Positions 5,298-14,407 of a stretch of DNA of 64,000 nucleotides are shown here, piece by piece. Below the pieces are notes generated by a model. That model saw nothing but the letters and a program-made list of their open reading frames with translations, was not told the origin of the DNA and ran no database searches. This DNA comes from NORP240 sp038134485. Its GTDB lineage: Bacteria; Pseudomonadota; Gammaproteobacteria; Pseudomonadales; Pseudohongiellaceae. The translations under genes and the position numbers were made by a program. How positions within the stretch are numbered: the stretch's first letter is position 1; each line of letters opens with the position of its first letter. The DNA lies in contig JAYPVG010000010.1 in the NCBI GenBank assembly GCA_038134485.1, positions 1-64,000 on the forward strand. The letters run 5' to 3'.

Positions 5298-6965
5298 ATG
5301 GCACAATACGTATTTACTATGAACAGGGTAGGCAAAATCGTGCCGCCCAAACGGGAGATTCTCAAAGACATTTCTCTGTCGTTTTTCCCCGGAGCCAAGA
5401 TCGGAGTGCTGGGCCTGAATGGTGCCGGTAAATCCACTCTCCTGCGCATCATGGCGGGCGTAGATCAGGACTACATCGGTGAGGCCCGTCCCCAACCGGG
5501 CATCCGAATCGGTTACTTACCCCAGGAACCCCAACTTAATGACAGTAAGGATGTGCGGGGCAACGTTGCGGAAGGGATGAAAGAAACTCTTGAGCTGGTG
5601 GAAAAATTCAACGCGATCAGCGACCGGTTCGCCGAGCCGATGAGCGACGATGAAATGAACGAGCTGCTGGCGGAACAGGGTGATTTGCAGAACGCGATTG
5701 ATGCAGCCGACGGCTGGGACGTGGAACGCAAATTGGAGGTAGCGGCCGACGCTCTGCGCCTGCCACCCTGGGATGCCGATGTCAGCAAGCTTTCCGGCGG
5801 GGAGCGACGTCGTGTGGCGCTGTGCCGGTTGTTGCTGTCAAACCCTGACATGCTGCTGCTAGATGAGCCGACTAACCATCTCGATGCAGAAAGCGTCGCC
5901 TGGTTGGAACGCTTTCTGCACGATTTCCCTGGCACCGTGGTTGCCATCACCCACGACCGGTACTTTTTGGATAACGTCGCTGGCTGGATTCTGGAATTGG
6001 ACCGGGGCTACGGCATCCCTTTCGAAGGCAACTACAGCAAGTGGCTCGAAGCGAAAGAGAAGCGGTTAGAAATGGAGCAGCGCCAGGAAGACGCCCACCG
6101 TCGCACCATCAAACATGAGCTGGAATGGGTACGCTCCAATCCCAAGGCCCGCCAGTCGAAGAGCAAAGCGCGCCTGGCCAGATTCGAAGAACTCAACTCA
6201 AAAGAATTTCAGCAGCGCAATGAAACCGAGGAACTCTATATACCACCGGGCGCCCGGCTCGGTGACAAGGTGATCGAAGTGAACCACCTGACCAAGGGTT
6301 TCGGTGATCGGACGCTGATTGATAATCTCAGCCTCAGCCTGCCCAAAGGCAGCATTGTCGGTATCATCGGCGGCAACGGCGCTGGCAAAACCACGTTCCT
6401 GAGGACCCTCGTCGGTCAGGAGCAACCCGATAGCGGCAGCATAGAACTCGGCGAAACCGTCGACCTTGCTTACGTGGATCAGAGTCGCGACGCGCTTCAG
6501 GGTGATCACACCGTATGGCAGGAGATTTCCGATGGTCAGGACTTGATCCGGGTAGGAAACTACGAAACCAACTCCCGGGCCTACGTCGGCCGCTTTAATT
6601 TTCGCGGCACCGATCAGCAAAAATTCGTCAAGGACCTCTCGGGTGGCGAGCGCAATCGACTGCATCTTGCCAAGCTGCTCAAGAGTGGTGGCAACGTCCT
6701 GCTGCTGGACGAGCCAACCAACGATCTGGACGTCGAAACTCTGCGAGCGCTCGAAGAGGCGTTGCTGAATTTTCCCGGAGTCGTTATCGTGGTATCTCAC
6801 GATCGCTGGTTTCTGGATCGTATCTGTACCCACATCCTGGCGTTTGAAGGCAACAGCGAAGTCTTTTTCCACGAGGGAAATTTCTCTGATTATGAGGATG
6901 AGCACAAGAAACGTCAGGGCGATGCCGTCCAGCCGACTCGGATGAAATACAAAAAGCTGGCCTGA
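5298..6965 (+). CDS. ettA: Energy-dependent translational throttle protein EttA (ABC-F)
   Basis: 555 residues from ATG 5298, exactly the E. coli EttA length, beginning MAQYVFTMNRVGKIVPPKRE. It has two ABC ATPase domains: Walker A GLNGAGKST at 39-47 and GGNGAGKTT at 358-366, signatures LSGGERRR and LSGGERNR, and Walker B LLLDEPTNHLD and LLLDEPTNDLD. The linker between them carries the family sequence KARLARFEELN. EttA binds the ribosomal E site next to the P-site tRNA and gates entry into elongation according to ADP/ATP ratio. It is soluble and cytoplasmic, with no transmembrane domain. The longer frame from 5214 has no family support. It is the first unambiguous chromosomal gene after the AT-rich region. 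Confidence 0.97.
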   Translation: MAQYVFTMNRVGKIVPPKREILKDISLSFFPGAKIGVLGLNGAGKSTLLRIMAGVDQDYIGEARPQPGIRIGYLPQEPQLNDSKDVRGNVAEGMKETLELVEKFNAISDRFAEPMSDDEMNELLAEQGDLQNAIDAADGWDVERKLEVAADALRLPPWDADVSKLSGGERRRVALCRLLLSNPDMLLLDEPTNHLDAESVAWLERFLHDFPGTVVAITHDRYFLDNVAGWILELDRGYGIPFEGNYSKWLEAKEKRLEMEQRQEDAHRRTIKHELEWVRSNPKARQSKSKARLARFEELNSKEFQQRNETEELYIPPGARLGDKVIEVNHLTKGFGDRTLIDNLSLSLPKGSIVGIIGGNGAGKTTFLRTLVGQEQPDSGSIELGETVDLAYVDQSRDALQGDHTVWQEISDGQDLIRVGNYETNSRAYVGRFNFRGTDQQKFVKDLSGGERNRLHLAKLLKSGGNVLLLDEPTNDLDVETLRALEEALLNFPGVVIVVSHDRWFLDRICTHILAFEGNSEVFFHEGNFSDYEDEHKKRQGDAVQPTRMKYKKLA

Positions 6966-7044
6966 CGCGGCGACTTCAATGACTTGTTGACCCGTCTTCA
7001 GCTGGAACCCGCAACTCTTAAATACAGCAGTAAAAAGGAAATCC

Positions 7045-8025
7045 GTGAACCAACAACACCACAGCCTTTTTGCCATTGTAGCGGACGTGGGCGGGACCCA
7101 CATAAGGTTTGGGACTCTTGTGCAACGCGGGGCCAACCTGCAGTTTATAAAGGCATATAACTGCTCCGATTTCGCGCAACTTGACGACGCAATTCAGCAC
7201 TATCTGACCTTTGCCGCGCAACAATTGCCAGGCAGCCACCAACCGCAGCTGGTTTGTCTGGCAGTGCCAGGCGATACTCAGAGCGATCCTGTACAACTGG
7301 TCAATGCACCCTGGAGTGCACATATCGAAAGACTCTCAACCTTGCTCGATTGCAAGGTAGTTGCGATCAATGATTTCTCCGCTCAGGCCCACGCAATTCC
7401 AGCCTTTACGCAATCAGACCTGCAATGGTTGCGGCCATCGGCCCGGGAAAGCGCGGGTCTGAACCGGATTATCCTTGGCCCCGGCACCGGCCTGGGTGTC
7501 GCAGCGCTGTTGCCTGATGGCCAGGTCGTGGAATCCGAAGGTGGCCATATCAGTTTCGCGCCGCAGAACCAGGAACAAGAGCAATTGCTGCAGGTGCTGC
7601 GGCAATTTTATCCGCGGGTTTCAGCGGAAAGACTTCTGTCTGGCCCGGGGCTTACAACCCTTCACCGATGCATGGCCTTGATTGGCGAACAGGAGGAGCA
7701 ATTATTATTACCTGAAAAAATTGTCGAGCAGGGACTGGCTGGCGATTTGCGATGTCTGGCGACCATTGACATGTTTATTCAAATTTTTGGCAGCGTTGCC
7801 GGCGATCTGGCTCTGACCATGGCCGCGAGGGGGGGAGTCTACCTGTCAGGTGGACTGCTGGCGGGTATGGGTGATCTTTTTAACAGTGACTGCTTCCTTG
7901 AAAATTTCGACAATAAAGGTCGCTATCGCGAATACTGCCATGGAATGGCCGTTGCCCGGGTTATGGCTCCTCAGCCCGGCTTGCTGGGCGCTGCGAGGTA
8001 TGTTGAACTTGAAGTCGAATTTTGA
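7045..8025 (+). CDS. glk: Glucokinase
   Basis: 326 residues from GTG 7045 with AAGGAA 5 nt upstream. The N-terminal ATP-binding motif ADVGGTHIRFG, the sugar-site NDFSAQAHAI, the GPGTGLGVA motif and the SEGGHISFAP segment are all bacterial Glk (ROK-independent, E. coli type) hallmarks. It phosphorylates glucose to glucose-6-phosphate in the cytoplasm. It is transcribed in line with ettA (79-bp gap). With two PQQ sugar dehydrogenase-type proteins in the window it suggests both direct and oxidative sugar use. Confidence 0.93.
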   Translation: MNQQHHSLFAIVADVGGTHIRFGTLVQRGANLQFIKAYNCSDFAQLDDAIQHYLTFAAQQLPGSHQPQLVCLAVPGDTQSDPVQLVNAPWSAHIERLSTLLDCKVVAINDFSAQAHAIPAFTQSDLQWLRPSARESAGLNRIILGPGTGLGVAALLPDGQVVESEGGHISFAPQNQEQEQLLQVLRQFYPRVSAERLLSGPGLTTLHRCMALIGEQEEQLLLPEKIVEQGLAGDLRCLATIDMFIQIFGSVAGDLALTMAARGGVYLSGGLLAGMGDLFNSDCFLENFDNKGRYREYCHGMAVARVMAPQPGLLGAARYVELEVEF

Positions 8026-8092
8026 GACAGACGCTGCTTGATTTAGTATCGAGGCAAGTCATCGCCACCACTCAAGACAACCGGAGGTTTCC

Positions 8093-9088
8093 ATGCCATT
8101 CGAGGACCTAAAACTCACCCGTCGTCAGGCGTTGGCCGCAACAGCCACCGCTTCGCTCTATCCGTTGACTAACGTGATTGCCCAGCAGCAAACGGCGATG
8201 CGCGGCACGCTGATGATTCTCAGCACCCCGTATACGAATTCCGGTGCCGTTGACTACGAAGATCTGGCCAATGAAGTCGCCTTTATCGATCGTTGCGGCG
8301 TTCAGGGCATGGTGTGGCCGCAGAATTCCAGCGAACAGCGCTATTTGAGCAAAGACGAGCGACTTCGCGGTTTCGAGACGCTGACCGAGGCGAACAGGAA
8401 TCGCAATCTGGCTCTGGTGCTGGGCGTTCAGGCCGACGACACCGAGGGCATGCTGGAGTACGCCCGTTTCGCTGAAGCACTTGAACCCGACGGTATGATT
8501 GCCATTCCACCGACCACGGCGAACTCGCTGGAAGATATCTATGCCTACTATCAGGCACTGTGCGAGGTGACTTCAAGGCCTGTATTCGTGCAGACCAGCG
8601 GCGGGCCTGACATCGAACTGACCGTCGACTTCCTGGTAAAACTGGCAACGGACTTTCCCAACTGCGCCTACATCAAAGAGGAATACGGCAACATTCAGCA
8701 ACGCATCATCGAGGAGGTTCAGCATCGTCCTGACCCCTTCAAGAGCATAATTACCGCTTCATTCGGTCGTAGCTGGCTTTATGAAATGCGCCTGGGAGTT
8801 GATGGGGTAATGACCGGCGGCGCCATGTACGCCGACATTTACGCTCGCCTCTGGGAATTTCAGCAGGCCGGCCTCGAAGCAGAGCTGCGCGACTGTTTCG
8901 GTAAGTTGCTGTTGATGCTGAACCTGGACAGCACCATTCCCGGCGTGCGTCTTTACGTGTTGCAAAAACGCGGCATCTTTAAAACCACCCGGTCGCGGCG
9001 TGGCGAATACAGCTTCGCGCCGCACCAGGTAACGGAAATAGACTACCGACTGGAGGGGCTCAAGCCTTATTTGAAGATACCAGTGTAG
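8093..9088 (+). CDS. Exported DHDPS/NAL-family (class I lyase-like) protein
   Basis: 331 residues with GGAGG before the ATG. It opens with a twin-arginine-like leader (KLTRRQALAATATASLYP), unusual for this cytoplasmic aldolase family. The (beta/alpha)8 body aligns with dihydrodipicolinate synthase relatives: a TPYTNSGAVDYEDL start and the Schiff-base lysine in CAYIKEEYGN. Two hallmark sites differ: the GTTGE loop reads PQNSSE, and the region holding the catalytic tyrosine reads IPPTTANSLEDIY. Lysine-pathway DapA activity is therefore unlikely. Substrate is unknown; aldol cleavage of a keto acid in the periplasm is a guess. Confidence 0.75.
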   Translation: MPFEDLKLTRRQALAATATASLYPLTNVIAQQQTAMRGTLMILSTPYTNSGAVDYEDLANEVAFIDRCGVQGMVWPQNSSEQRYLSKDERLRGFETLTEANRNRNLALVLGVQADDTEGMLEYARFAEALEPDGMIAIPPTTANSLEDIYAYYQALCEVTSRPVFVQTSGGPDIELTVDFLVKLATDFPNCAYIKEEYGNIQQRIIEEVQHRPDPFKSIITASFGRSWLYEMRLGVDGVMTGGAMYADIYARLWEFQQAGLEAELRDCFGKLLLMLNLDSTIPGVRLYVLQKRGIFKTTRSRRGEYSFAPHQVTEIDYRLEGLKPYLKIPV

Positions 9089-9244
9089 GGATTTCCAAGC
9101 TATTGCGCATTGACTGCTGACTTTGAATTTGGATCCTTCCTCGAGAGTATTTTCCCACTCTTCCCATCACCCGCTTTGATCTTTACTGGCTTCGAGGTTC
9201 GGATTCGATTGGCTCAAGGCGTTGCCAGACCCAATCGCGCCTGC

Positions 9245-9976
9245 TCAGAGATCCAGTGATTCCCGCAACTTGCGCATTTGCTGCTTGCGTTCCTCGGGGG
9301 TGAGATCCTTACCCTGCGTGTCGGTAAGGGCGGGTGGCGGCTGGATGGCAAAGTCTTCACCCCGCATGACCCGCTGGCAGATTTGCTGGTAGTTGTATTC
9401 GAAAATCGGGAACGCGACGGATTCCGGCTCCGTGGCCAGGACAAACCAGTCGCTGGCCCTGGCAGCATGGTATACGGCCGGGTGACTCCAGTTGAACTCC
9501 TGTCTGGGCGACGGGGCTCGACAGGCTTCCAGGTATGCTTCCCTGACAGTGGGCAGACCGAACAGCTCGCGTCCGCTCTGGCAATGTCGGACCATAGCTG
9601 CGACCGTAGGCAGATAGTCAGAAGATTTGACCAGGATTCTGGCTGCCTGGGTAATCTGCAGCGGAGAAAATTCCGTCAGGCAGCTGAGCCAATACTCTTT
9701 GCCGATGTTGATGCTGGCCTGATCCGGATAGGCCTTGTGGAACTGGTTGTGGTAGGCAAACGCGAATTCGGAAAAGACCTGATTAATTGCGTCAACCAGT
9801 CCCGGTTCAAATACCGCTGCTGAATCAGGCGATTCCGTCGCGCTAATGTGCCGGTAAGCAATCGAAGTTGTGTCACCATCGTCGGGCACTATCGGCCCAG
9901 CTGCGGTCGGTGAGCTGCCTGATTTTTTCTTCAACGCTGTGCCCGCTTTCGCCAGCAACTGATCGATGTTTTCCAT
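9245..9976 (-). CDS. Lambda P-like replication protein (putative helicase loader)
   Basis: 243 residues. The middle (LVDAINQVFSEF..., WLSCLTEFSPLQITQAAR, DYLPTVAAMVRHCQ) follows phage lambda replication protein P, including the FLPSPGQFVAWC-like segment and the GLPTVREAYLEAC region. P proteins bind DnaB helicase and load it at origins. It lies directly downstream of a DnaT-like gene and overlaps it by 104 bp if the ATG at 9976 is the start; an internal start would shorten the overlap. A GAGGT lies 13 nt before the ATG. No other phage genes are nearby, so it looks like a domesticated loader. Confidence 0.75.
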   Translation of the reverse strand: MENIDQLLAKAGTALKKKSGSSPTAAGPIVPDDGDTTSIAYRHISATESPDSAAVFEPGLVDAINQVFSEFAFAYHNQFHKAYPDQASINIGKEYWLSCLTEFSPLQITQAARILVKSSDYLPTVAAMVRHCQSGRELFGLPTVREAYLEACRAPSPRQEFNWSHPAVYHAARASDWFVLATEPESVAFPIFEYNYQQICQRVMRGEDFAIQPPPALTDTQGKDLTPEERKQQMRKLRESLDL

Positions 9977-11036
9977 GGTCAGATTCTACCTCGGCTGGCG
10001 AACGAAGTCGCCTGGCCCAATCCTGCTTGATGTGCTGCAAAAAAACCGTATTCCAGGACGAGCGGACCTGCTGACTGTCGCGCCAGTACATAACAAACTC
10101 CGGCACTTTGGCACGGGCATATTCAGAATCGATTTCCGCAAGCTGCAAAATCTCGAAGCAGGCCGGGCTCGGCTGCCAGTCAGCAGGGATTACCCGCGGA
10201 GTGTCGTCCTGGCCGAAGGACGCGTTGTACTTATTCCATTGGCGACGGATATGCTCGATAAACTTGGTGTTCCATGTACTGACACGAATTCCACGCTCGC
10301 GCCAATAGAGGACAAATTCCGGAACCGCGTCCTCAATAAAGTTCTGCGGAATACCGGCATTCACAAGTATCTCCAGGGCATCCTGACCGGGCTGCCATTC
10401 GCGATGCATTGAGCTGGAGAGCTCCCGGGCCCCCTGACGCGTTTCCTCTTCTCGCCAGCGCCTGCGGACATGACTGAAAAATGCATTACCCCAGGAAAAC
10501 CTGGCTTCTCCCCGATCTCGCCAATAGCTCACAAACTCGGGTACCAGACTGAGCGAAAATTCGTCCGGAATATTGTGATTTCGGCATTGCACAAGCCATT
10601 CCTGATCCGGCATCCAGTCAGCAGTGATCGAGCTGGCAGCGGCGCCATGACGAAATAAACTAGCACCCGGCTCTGCTCCTGCCTCCGATCCACTGCCTGC
10701 TGCAGGGCTTGTATCTCGGGCAATTGAACCGGTTTTTTCATTGAGCGAGTAATGATAGCTGGCTTCTAAACCAGGATCCGAGCGCCGCAGTATCATGCCC
10801 AGGTTGCAAAGGCTTGCAACAATTCTTGCAATGTCCGACAGCTTCCAGAATGGCAAGGCTGATTGTAGCTCCTGATCAGCCACCTCTACCCAGTGATAAC
10901 CATCCTGCAGGCGACCCCGACGATGACCCGCAAAATCCATCAAAACCTGAAGAAGAATCGCCTCCTCCAGCCCAATGGTGGCGGCCAGAATCGGTGAGAA
11001 AACCAGGGGCCTTTCCGGCACCAGATTGGAAGCCAT
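9873..11036 (-). CDS. DnaT-like protein with three DnaT DNA-binding repeats
   Basis: 387 residues. Residues 10-95 form a winged-helix-like domain of the kind found in DnaT/DnaD replication proteins (LEEAILLQVLMDFAGHR..., WKLSDIARIVASLCNLGMI). Three copies of the DnaT ssDNA-binding module follow, at about 140-195, 213-268 and 286-341. Each has the pattern W-P, a helix, a proline-started helix, PEFVxYWR, a W-N/G-x-x-F core and a closing W. E. coli DnaT (179 residues) has one such module. The C-terminal 45 residues are out-of-frame coding for the P-like gene. Together the pair looks like a primosome/helicase-loading unit; that is inference. Confidence 0.82.
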   Translation of the reverse strand: MASNLVPERPLVFSPILAATIGLEEAILLQVLMDFAGHRRGRLQDGYHWVEVADQELQSALPFWKLSDIARIVASLCNLGMILRRSDPGLEASYHYSLNEKTGSIARDTSPAAGSGSEAGAEPGASLFRHGAAASSITADWMPDQEWLVQCRNHNIPDEFSLSLVPEFVSYWRDRGEARFSWGNAFFSHVRRRWREEETRQGARELSSSMHREWQPGQDALEILVNAGIPQNFIEDAVPEFVLYWRERGIRVSTWNTKFIEHIRRQWNKYNASFGQDDTPRVIPADWQPSPACFEILQLAEIDSEYARAKVPEFVMYWRDSQQVRSSWNTVFLQHIKQDWARRLRSPAEVESDHGKHRSVAGESGHSVEEKIRQLTDRSWADSARRW

Positions 11037-11148
11037 TAGAATTACTCGTGACCAGGAGTTGTTATGAACTGTGCCCGCGCGTCGGCAGGTGAACCATCGA
11101 GGTCCGGGGCTACGTATCTACCACAAATCAAATTCACCAGAGAATAGC

Positions 11149-11703
11149 ATGAAACGTTCCCTTCCAAAAAAACTCATTGTGTTGCTGGGGATTCTGCTGC
11201 TACTGAATGGCTGCAGCAGCATAGAAGTGCAGGACTATTCAACTAAGCAGCCGAGGCTGGTAATGGAAGAGTTCTTCAATGGCCAATTGGCTGCCCACGG
11301 CGTGGTAAAAAACTGGCGCGGCCTGGTCATTCGTACCTTCAACGCCGACATCAGGGCTTACTGGCGCGATGGTGTGGGTGTTCTCGAAGAGGATTTCGTT
11401 TTTGACGACGGTGAAGAGCAGCGGCGGGTCTGGACTCTGCGCCCCAGGGGCGGTGGAGGCTATCTCGGCACCGCTGGCGACGTGGTGGGTGAAGCCGAGG
11501 TTGAGGTCGCTGGAAATTCAGTATTCCTGGACTACGTGCTAATGATTCCATGGGGCGATGGGTCGCTGAACATTCGTATCGATGACCGCATGTATCTGGT
11601 AGAACCGGATGTCATCATCAACGAGTCCGCCATGTCAAAGTTCGGGCTACCGGTGGGTCAGATTCAGCTGGTGATCCGGAGACTGAATAGCCCCTCGGCC
11701 TGA
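11149..11703 (+). CDS. DUF3833 family lipoprotein
   Basis: 184 residues from ATG 11149. The signal peptide ends in the lipobox LLNGC (C22). The mature domain (RLVMEEFFNGQLAAHGVV, then an eight-to-ten-strand beta body) is the DUF3833 fold, found in many marine and aquatic gammaproteobacteria, often linked to lipid or fatty-acid gene clusters. The longer frame from 11071 would bury the signal peptide. It is divergent from the DnaT-like gene, whose start is 112 bp away. Function of the family is unknown. Confidence 0.85.
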   Translation: MKRSLPKKLIVLLGILLLLNGCSSIEVQDYSTKQPRLVMEEFFNGQLAAHGVVKNWRGLVIRTFNADIRAYWRDGVGVLEEDFVFDDGEEQRRVWTLRPRGGGGYLGTAGDVVGEAEVEVAGNSVFLDYVLMIPWGDGSLNIRIDDRMYLVEPDVIINESAMSKFGLPVGQIQLVIRRLNSPSA

Positions 11704-11848
11704 CCCGGCCTTGCGCTGCCGACCCGCATAAATCGCCCCCTTTCACTGGTGGCCGCCTGAACGGGTGCAGAAATGTTGCGCCTACCAATCTGTTTGAGAA
11801 GTCGTTAAGCTTCGAGATGCCTTGATTAATCCGACCGAAGCCGTTCCC

Positions 11849-12745
11849 ATGCAACCCTCACAGAATGGACTCATTGCCCGGTTCCTGGATGAAGAATCGC
11901 TGCCCGCAAACTTCGCCACGATCATAACCGACTGGTACCTGCCCCTGGTCCGTGGGTTGTCGTCGATGACTGCCGCCCGAGACCGGCCATTGATAGTGGG
12001 CATCAACGGTGCGCAGGGTACCGGTAAATCAACGCTGGCCCGATTTCTGGATTTGATGCTGACTCAACAGAGCCTTCGTGTGGCGAACCTTTCGCTCGAC
12101 GATTTTTATCTCGACATTACCCGACGCCAGAAACTTGCCCGAACGATACACCCGCTGCTGGCAACGAGGGGTGTACCGTCCACCCATGACATTGATCTGG
12201 CGCAGCAGGTCATGGACACGCTGGCTGACCCCGACAGCCGCGGGGAACTTCTGCTACCACGATTCGATAAAGCGCTGGATGACCCGAAACCCCGCTCGCT
12301 GTGGGACCCCGTCGAACTGCCGGTTGACGTGGTATTGCTCGAAGGCTGGTTCGTTGGCCTGCGACCGCAGGATGACAAATTGCTCCTCTCCCCGATCAAT
12401 GCGCTGGAAATCGATGAAGACCCGGACGCTACCTGGCGCACTTATGTCAACAAACGCCTTTCGGAGTACCAACCCCTGTTTCGTGGAATCGACTATCTGA
12501 TAATGCTGAAAGCCCCCTCGTTTGATTGCGTCTACCGGTGGCGCAGCGTGCAGGAACAGAAACTGGCTGCCGCCACCAGTGCAGGGGAAAGTAAAATTAT
12601 GAACCCTGCTGCGCTAAATCGATTTATCCAGCATTTTGAGCGTTTGACGCGACATTCCCTCGAGACCTTGCCTGAACAGGCAAACCTGGTGCTGACGCTC
12701 AATGCCGACCACGGAATCGACCATGGCCAACCAGCTATGCGGTAG
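11849..12745 (+). CDS. P-loop kinase, D-glycerate 3-kinase (GLYK/Tda10) type
   Basis: 298 residues from ATG 11849; an upstream TTG at 11822 is possible. It has Walker A GAQGTGKST, the LSLDDFYLDITRRQKLA motif, a THDIDLAQQV segment and VVLLEGWFVGL, as in plant and cyanobacterial glycerate 3-kinases and yeast Tda10. Those enzymes phosphorylate D-glycerate to 3-phosphoglycerate. Family assignment is strong, but the substrate is taken from relatives. No other glycerate pathway gene is adjacent. Confidence 0.82.
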   Translation: MQPSQNGLIARFLDEESLPANFATIITDWYLPLVRGLSSMTAARDRPLIVGINGAQGTGKSTLARFLDLMLTQQSLRVANLSLDDFYLDITRRQKLARTIHPLLATRGVPSTHDIDLAQQVMDTLADPDSRGELLLPRFDKALDDPKPRSLWDPVELPVDVVLLEGWFVGLRPQDDKLLLSPINALEIDEDPDATWRTYVNKRLSEYQPLFRGIDYLIMLKAPSFDCVYRWRSVQEQKLAAATSAGESKIMNPAALNRFIQHFERLTRHSLETLPEQANLVLTLNADHGIDHGQPAMR

Positions 12746-12773
12746 AGCATTCGCTACATTCGGCTAAACCTGT

Positions 12774-13136
12774 TTACTGCGGATGACGGCCCATGGAATA
12801 AATTGGCGAAAAACAGCCGTAAATAAGCCTGCCTGCATCGAAAGGCACCTCCCCGTCATACTCCAGCGCACCATCTTCATGCATTTTAGTCTCCGCGGCA
12901 TAAAAACTTTCCCTGTCCGGCCAGACCTGCCACGAAACCACGATCTTTTCCCCGGGTTCAGCTGCCACTGCGCGATAAAAGTCCGTGTTTTTACCGCGAG
13001 GGACCAGATCCTCCCAGCCGTCGACGATTTCCAGGCACCCGTACTTTTTGAAGATGCCTGCGCTCATCTCAGCCCATTCACGGTAAGCGTCCATCTTCTG
13101 TTCGGGTACCGGTATTACGAGTACGGCTATGTACAT
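12774..13136 (-). CDS. DUF1428 family protein
   Basis: 120 residues with AGGAG 9 nt before the ATG. It begins MYIAVLVIPVPEQKMDAYREWA and carries the dimeric alpha-beta barrel features of DUF1428 (small cytoplasmic proteins related to antibiotic-biosynthesis monooxygenase folds). No catalytic residues are known for the family. Standalone, 135 bp from the next gene on the same strand. Confidence 0.82.
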   Translation of the reverse strand: MYIAVLVIPVPEQKMDAYREWAEMSAGIFKKYGCLEIVDGWEDLVPRGKNTDFYRAVAAEPGEKIVVSWQVWPDRESFYAAETKMHEDGALEYDGEVPFDAGRLIYGCFSPIYSMGRHPQ

Positions 13137-13271
13137 GGGTACGTCTCCTGGGATTCAAACTTCCAATTTATTTTGGAACTTTTCGTCGCTGCCCGCGGAA
13201 TCAACCGCGAATCAATTAACTGCAAATGCGAGCAACATAAACTCGCTATCCTTTTCAACTCATGGTCTGCT

Positions 13272-13736
13272 TCAGACCTGTTCCATTTCTATCGTGTAGT
13301 CATACCAGTCGACTATCTTGCCGTCCCTGATGAAGAACACGCCGACACCGTGCCAGCTCTTGATAGCGAAGTTGGAAAAATAATCGATCCGCTCGTTGAT
13401 CACCATCGGTCCACGAGCAAAGGTATCGAGTACCTCGAAGCGTTCGACATTGTTGAGTATGGACTGAATACGCGCCGCAACGGCGTCGCGACCATCTGCC
13501 AGTTCAGTTGTCTCGGTCATGCGGTAGGCACCATCATCGGCAAAAAAGGCCATCAGACGATCGAGATCGTGACCGGGCCAGGCCGCGCAGAAGTCATTTA
13601 CAAGCTGGATATTACTCTGTTCTGCGGTTGTCAATTCCGCCGCGTTCGATGAACGGGCGATGCCGGCAATGGCCATTGCTCCTACGCCTGCTGCCAGAAA
13701 TCCTCGGCGATCCAGTTCTACTCCTTTGATTGCCAT
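13272..13736 (-). CDS. Tat-exported SnoaL / limonene-epoxide-hydrolase-like protein
   Basis: 154 residues with GGAGG before the ATG. The leader DRRGFLAAGVGAMAIAGIA is a twin-arginine signal. The rest is a compact cone-shaped NTF2-like domain: helix FCAAWPGHDLDRLMAFFADDGAYRM, then strands ending GKIVDWYDYTIEM. The terminal strand with W-x-D-Y matches limonene-1,2-epoxide hydrolase relatives. Substrate unknown; the periplasmic location is inferred from the leader. Confidence 0.75.
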   Translation of the reverse strand: MAIKGVELDRRGFLAAGVGAMAIAGIARSSNAAELTTAEQSNIQLVNDFCAAWPGHDLDRLMAFFADDGAYRMTETTELADGRDAVAARIQSILNNVERFEVLDTFARGPMVINERIDYFSNFAIKSWHGVGVFFIRDGKIVDWYDYTIEMEQV

Positions 13737-13876
13737 TATTCAGCCTCCGATTAAAGATAGTTATATTGCGTTCGAATTATATTGTCTTTACTGATCTGTT
13801 TTTACTCTCGATCCTGTTTGCTACTGTATCCTCGGCGCATCAAGCGACCGGGCTCGCGAATGCAATGACCGGGGTT

Positions 13877-14397
13877 CAATTCGGCCGAATGTCAAAAGCG
13901 ATACAAATTCGCTCTTCTGCGGCCTCGAAAGGTATCGTCTTGTGCCAATAAAAGGACGGAAAGGTTACCAGTTTACCCGGTGCCGGGCAGTAACTCTGTA
14001 TGATCAGAGGATCCTGAATCTGATAGATTTCATCAGGCCGACCAAATTCCAGATACCCGGCCTGCGATGAGCTCTGACCGACCACTTCTGGCACCTGCAG
14101 ATAATAACAGCCACTCAACCAGCCAGCGGGATGGTTGTGAGGACGCTGAAATCCGCCGTCTTGGAGACGCACCATCCAGGATTCCAGCTTGTAGCGTTCA
14201 GGTACTCCACGACTGAACGGATGCTGCGGAAATTTTTTGCAATTAATTGACATGTCTCTGGTTGCCGCCATGAACAGGGCGTTAAGGTTTTCCATAGCAG
14301 CGTCCGGGATCGCGCTAATCGATCTGCTTTGCAATCCTCCCACCGTTGCCCGGTTGGGAGAATCCTCACGCATCTGCGCGTGCTGTTCCACTCCGGC
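13877..14397 (-). pseudogene. Duplicated 2OG-Fe(II) oxygenase domain lacking its N-terminal half
   Basis: 521 bp identical to 27073-27593, covering only the oxygenase domain of the TPR-oxygenase gene (about 173 residues, from AGVEQHAQM to FDIRPN). At its left edge the stop is supplied by local sequence (AAT TGA) in place of the native PNW stop. The TPR half is absent, and the only usable start is a GTG without a ribosome site. It is probably not functional. Perfect identity means a very recent duplication or an assembly artefact. Confidence 0.8.
13877..14397 (-). repeat. 521-bp perfect direct repeat, copy A
   Basis: Identical by reading to 27073-27593 in the same orientation, offset 13196 bp. 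Flanks differ immediately on both sides. No inverted ends or target-site duplication are visible, so it does not look like an insertion sequence. Confidence 0.93.
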
Positions 14398-14407
14398 TCA
14401 GGGCATT

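Noticed and set aside
9245..11036. Calling the DnaT-like/P-like pair a prophage remnant
   Set aside because: No integrase, capsid, repressor or lysis genes lie nearby; neighbours are ordinary housekeeping genes, so domestication is a better fit.
12783..13652. 289-codon open frame on the plus strand
   Set aside because: It is antisense to the DUF1428 and SnoaL genes and their spacer, has no protein-like character, and both minus-strand genes have clear families and ribosome sites.
13877..14397. Treating copy A of the oxygenase as an independent functional gene
   Set aside because: It has no ribosome site, no TPR half, and identity of 100% to the parent, so there is no sign of selection as a separate gene.
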